This document shows positions 61,725 to 64,000 of a stretch of 64,000 nt of DNA, piece by piece. Position 1 is the stretch's first letter. Each line of letters starts with the position of its first letter. The position numbers were made by a program, and so were the translations under genes. Below the pieces are notes generated by a model. It did no database searches, had not been told where the DNA came from, and worked only from the letters and a program-made list of their open reading frames with translations. Source of the stretch: Pseudomonas entomophila (GTDB lineage Bacteria > Pseudomonadota > Gammaproteobacteria > Pseudomonadales > Pseudomonadaceae); contig NZ_CP063832.1 in assembly GCF_023277925.1 (NCBI RefSeq), positions 62,001-126,000 on the forward strand, given 5' to 3'.

Positions 61725-63265
61725 GTCGCAGATTCCTTTGCGGGTTGAGGCTTGGGGGTCCTGGGGTTGCGCATCATCAGCACCATGGGCACGCCGACCA
61801 GCATGACCGCGCCGAGCAGGCCGAAGAGCATGCTGAAGCCGAGCATCTGTGCCTGGTCGCGGGCTTCGAGGAAGGCCAGCAGGGTGTTGGCCTGGCCGGG
61901 GTCGAGCAGGTCGGTGGACAGGCGCCTGGGGTCGAGGTTGGCGACCTCCCAGCCGCCGGCGAGCAGACGGGTTTCGTCGACGTGCTCGGACAACTGCCGG
62001 TAGCGCGACCAGGAAAAGCGCGTGAGCAGGGTGGCGGCGATGGCGATGCCGACGCTGCCGCCGAGCTGGCGCATCAGGTTGAGCACGCCGGAGCCGACCG
62101 AGATCAGCCCTTGCGGCAATTGGCGCATGGCCAGGTTGGTCAGCGGCACGAAGATCATGCCCAGGCCGAAGCCACGGATGACCAGTGGCCAGAACAGCGT
62201 GTCCGGGTTGCTTTGCAGGGTGAACTGGGTGTGCAGGTACATGGCGTAGCCGTAGATCAGGATGCCCAGGCAGATGAACACCCGCTCGTCGATACGGTTC
62301 TCCTGGGACAGCTTGCCGATCACCAGGGTGCTGACGGCGCTGGCCAGCGCGCCGGGGAAGATCACCAGACCGCTTTGGTAGGCGCTCTGCTCGAGCAGGG
62401 TCTGCAACAGCAGCGGCACCATGAACAGGGTGCTGTACAGGCCGAAACCCACGCAGAACGCGCAGACCGACCCCAGCAGGAACTCGCGGTGGGCGAACAG
62501 CGACAGGTTGACGATCGGGTTGGCGACTCGCCGCTCCCAGTAGCAGAACCCCGCCAGGCCGAACCCCGACAACAGCAGGCACAGCACGGTGAGGTCCGAC
62601 TCCAGCCAGTCCCAGTGCTCGCCGCGCTCCAGTAGAATCTGCAGGCTGCCCACCCCAAGGGCGAGCAGGATGAACCCGAGATAGTCGATGCTCTGCGGGC
62701 GCCGCTCGTGGCGTGAATCGTCCACGCACAGCCAGGCCAGCAGCAGGGCCAGCGCGCCGATCGGCAGGTTGATCAGGAAGATCCAGTGCCAGGAAAACGC
62801 ATCGATCAGGTAGCCGCCCACCGATGGGCCCAACGTCGGCCCCATCATCACCCCGACACCGTACACCGCCATGCCGGCGCTGACCTTCTCCTTGGGGAAC
62901 ACGTCGTAGATGATCGCCTGGGAGATCCCCAGCAGGCCGCCGCCGGCCAGGCCCTGGACCACCCGGCACAGCACCATCTGCCACAGCTCCACCGACAGCG
63001 CGCAGCCCAGCGAGGCGACCACGAACACGGCGGACGACACCAGGTAGTAGGCGCGCCGGCCGAACCAGGCCGACAGCCAGCCGCTGGCCGGCAGGATCAC
63101 CACGTTGGCGACGATGTAGCCGGTCGACACCCAGGAGATCTCGTCCACCGACGCTCCGTAGCTGCCCATCAGGCTGGGGATCGCGACGTTGACGATGGTC
63201 ACGTCGAGCAGCTCCATCATCGAGATCAGCGTGACCGTCAAGGCCACCAACCAGGGTGATTTCAT
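61694..63265 (-). CDS. DHA2 family MFS efflux permease (EmrB/QacA type)
   Basis: A 523-residue transporter with 14 predicted helices. MMELLDVTIVNVAIPSLMG is the DHA2 first-helix motif (LD.TIVNVA), followed by WVSTGYIVANVVILPASGWL, LCRVVQGLAGGGLLG and GPTLGPSVGG (motif C). It forms the inner-membrane pump of an EmrAB-TolC-like system. The start overlaps the HlyD stop by four bases (ATGA). Substrates of this class are hydrophobic drugs and uncouplers; which ones apply here is unknown. Confidence 0.92.
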   Translation of the reverse strand: MKSPWLVALTVTLISMMELLDVTIVNVAIPSLMGSYGASVDEISWVSTGYIVANVVILPASGWLSAWFGRRAYYLVSSAVFVVASLGCALSVELWQMVLCRVVQGLAGGGLLGISQAIIYDVFPKEKVSAGMAVYGVGVMMGPTLGPSVGGYLIDAFSWHWIFLINLPIGALALLLAWLCVDDSRHERRPQSIDYLGFILLALGVGSLQILLERGEHWDWLESDLTVLCLLLSGFGLAGFCYWERRVANPIVNLSLFAHREFLLGSVCAFCVGFGLYSTLFMVPLLLQTLLEQSAYQSGLVIFPGALASAVSTLVIGKLSQENRIDERVFICLGILIYGYAMYLHTQFTLQSNPDTLFWPLVIRGFGLGMIFVPLTNLAMRQLPQGLISVGSGVLNLMRQLGGSVGIAIAATLLTRFSWSRYRQLSEHVDETRLLAGGWEVANLDPRRLSTDLLDPGQANTLLAFLEARDQAQMLGFSMLFGLLGAVMLVGVPMVLMMRNPRTPKPQPAKESATCPDTALESA

Positions 63266-64000
63266 AGGGTCTGGCCCTTGTCGTCACGGGTGTCGACCTC
63301 GACGAACACGCTCATGCCCTGGCTGATGGCGTCCTTCAGCCCGGCGGGCAATTCCTTGAACTCGATGCGCGTCTGTACCCGCTGCACCACCTTGGTGAAG
63401 TTGCCTGTGGCGTTCTCCTGGGGCAGCAACGAGAAGCGCGCGCCCGTGGCCGGCACCAGGCTGTGCACCACGCCTTCGAAGGTCTGGCCGGGGAAGGCGT
63501 CGACGCTGATCCGCGCCGGTTGGCCGACCCGCACGCGGCCGATCTGGGTCTCCTTGAAGTTGGCCACCACCCAGACGTGATCGGTGCTCACCAGGCTCAG
63601 CAGTTTCTGCCCGGCCACCACGAACTGCCCGGGCTGCACATCCTTGTGCACGATGAAGCCGGCCCGTGGCGAGGTCTGTCGGGTGTCTTGCAGGTTGATG
63701 CGCGCCAGGGCCAGCTCGGACTCGGCGGCCTTGATGCGGTATTCCTCCACCTTGAGTGCCGCCTGGTTGGCCAGGGTGCCCTCACGGGCGGCGTTGGAGT
63801 TGTCGCGCGCGCCCTGCAATTGGTGGCTCAGGGCGCTGTAGCGGGCGCGCGCGGCTTCCAGGTCCTGGGTGCTGACCACACCCTGTTGGGCCAGGCGCTG
63901 GGTGCGCCGGTAGTCGCTGTCGGCCTGTTCGACGTTTGCCACCAGCTGCCCGATCATGGCCTTGGCGGCCTGGCTGCGGGCGACGGCGCCGCGCACCTGG
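63262..64000 (-). CDS. HlyD/EmrA family membrane fusion protein, partial
   Basis: The frame is open to the right edge, so the N-terminal part with the membrane anchor is missing. Visible are the coiled-coil region, the lipoyl half with LQDTRQTSPRAGFIVHKDVQPGQFV and the beta-barrel stretch VWVVANFKETQIGRVRVGQPA, and a C-terminal FVEVDTRDD. It links the EmrB-type pump to the TolC-type channel encoded downstream in the same operon. Confidence 0.92.
   Translation of the reverse strand, partial: QVRGAVARSQAAKAMIGQLVANVEQADSDYRRTQRLAQQGVVSTQDLEAARARYSALSHQLQGARDNSNAAREGTLANQAALKVEEYRIKAAESELALARINLQDTRQTSPRAGFIVHKDVQPGQFVVAGQKLLSLVSTDHVWVVANFKETQIGRVRVGQPARISVDAFPGQTFEGVVHSLVPATGARFSLLPQENATGNFTKVVQRVQTRIEFKELPAGLKDAISQGMSVFVEVDTRDDKGQTL

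Noticed and set aside
60378..63287. A single 969-residue protein joining the efflux pump and the outer membrane factor
   Set aside because: The upstream two thirds of that frame are an off-frame reading of the EmrB-type gene; the real TolC-type product starts at 61724 with its own signal peptide.

Overview
The window looks like chromosome from a member of the Pseudomonas putida group. It has GC-rich coding with strong third-position bias and many copies of the 23-25 bp REP palindromes typical of P. putida (GTAGGAGCCGGC.. and GCGGGTTTACCCGC types). It also has a complete late cobalamin operon, a CrbS/MxtR-type symporter-kinase, and a fused nitrate reductase-flavoprotein next to nirBD. The order hda, NlpC/P60 pair, cob operon, fadL, rmuC, crbS, rdgC, nas-nirBD agrees with what I remember of the P. 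putida KT2440 PP_1670-PP_1706 region; no alignment was run.

Layout. 1-2.7 kb: end of an AI-2E family permease, hda, two NlpC/P60 lipoproteins. 2.9-5.5 kb: a large toxin-like protein (DUF6543-like N-terminus plus a C-terminal domain with an R-S-ExE ADP-ribosyltransferase signature). 6.2-15.3 kb: a cobalamin riboswitch followed by ten tightly overlapping cobalamin genes (cobO to cobS). 15.5-19.1 kb: a GH5 hydrolase, a MarR regulator with matching palindromes before itself and an MFS exporter, a 40-residue membrane ORF and a glutathione peroxidase-like protein. 19.1-20.3 kb: a 790 bp palindromic element with a REP pair at its centre, a hexanucleotide tandem repeat and a DUF2798 gene. 20.4-26.7 kb: a LysR regulator, a FadL porin, small orphan genes, a DnaA-box-bearing intergenic region, a Sel1-like protein and rmuC.

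26.6-36.5 kb: crbS-like kinase, MFS and TDT transporters, an LplT-PlsC fusion, sugE/gdx behind a guanidine-II riboswitch, and rdgC. 36.7-43.2 kb: tRNA-Val and tRNA-Asp, hscC with a J-domain partner and a DUF1266 gene, then a second methionine aminopeptidase overlapped by a ParD-like gene. 43.4-50.8 kb: assimilatory nitrate and nitrite reduction (nasA-flavoprotein fusion, nirB, nirD). Both transcription units begin with a leader holding an AnnGnn hexaloop hairpin and an intrinsic terminator, as expected for ANTAR (NasT-type) antitermination.

51.1-58.2 kb is the accessory part: an RHS polymorphic toxin gene broken by one in-frame TAA just before its conserved C-terminal core, an HNH-like tip with a SUFU-like immunity gene, then an AT-rich graveyard of displaced toxin tips each followed by its own overlapping immunity gene, plus a duplicated scrap of RHS core. 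58.3-64 kb: two small Pseudomonas genes (DUF3077, DUF6124-like), a PcaQ-like LysR regulator, and a convergent tripartite efflux operon (HlyD-EmrB-TolC type) running off the right end.
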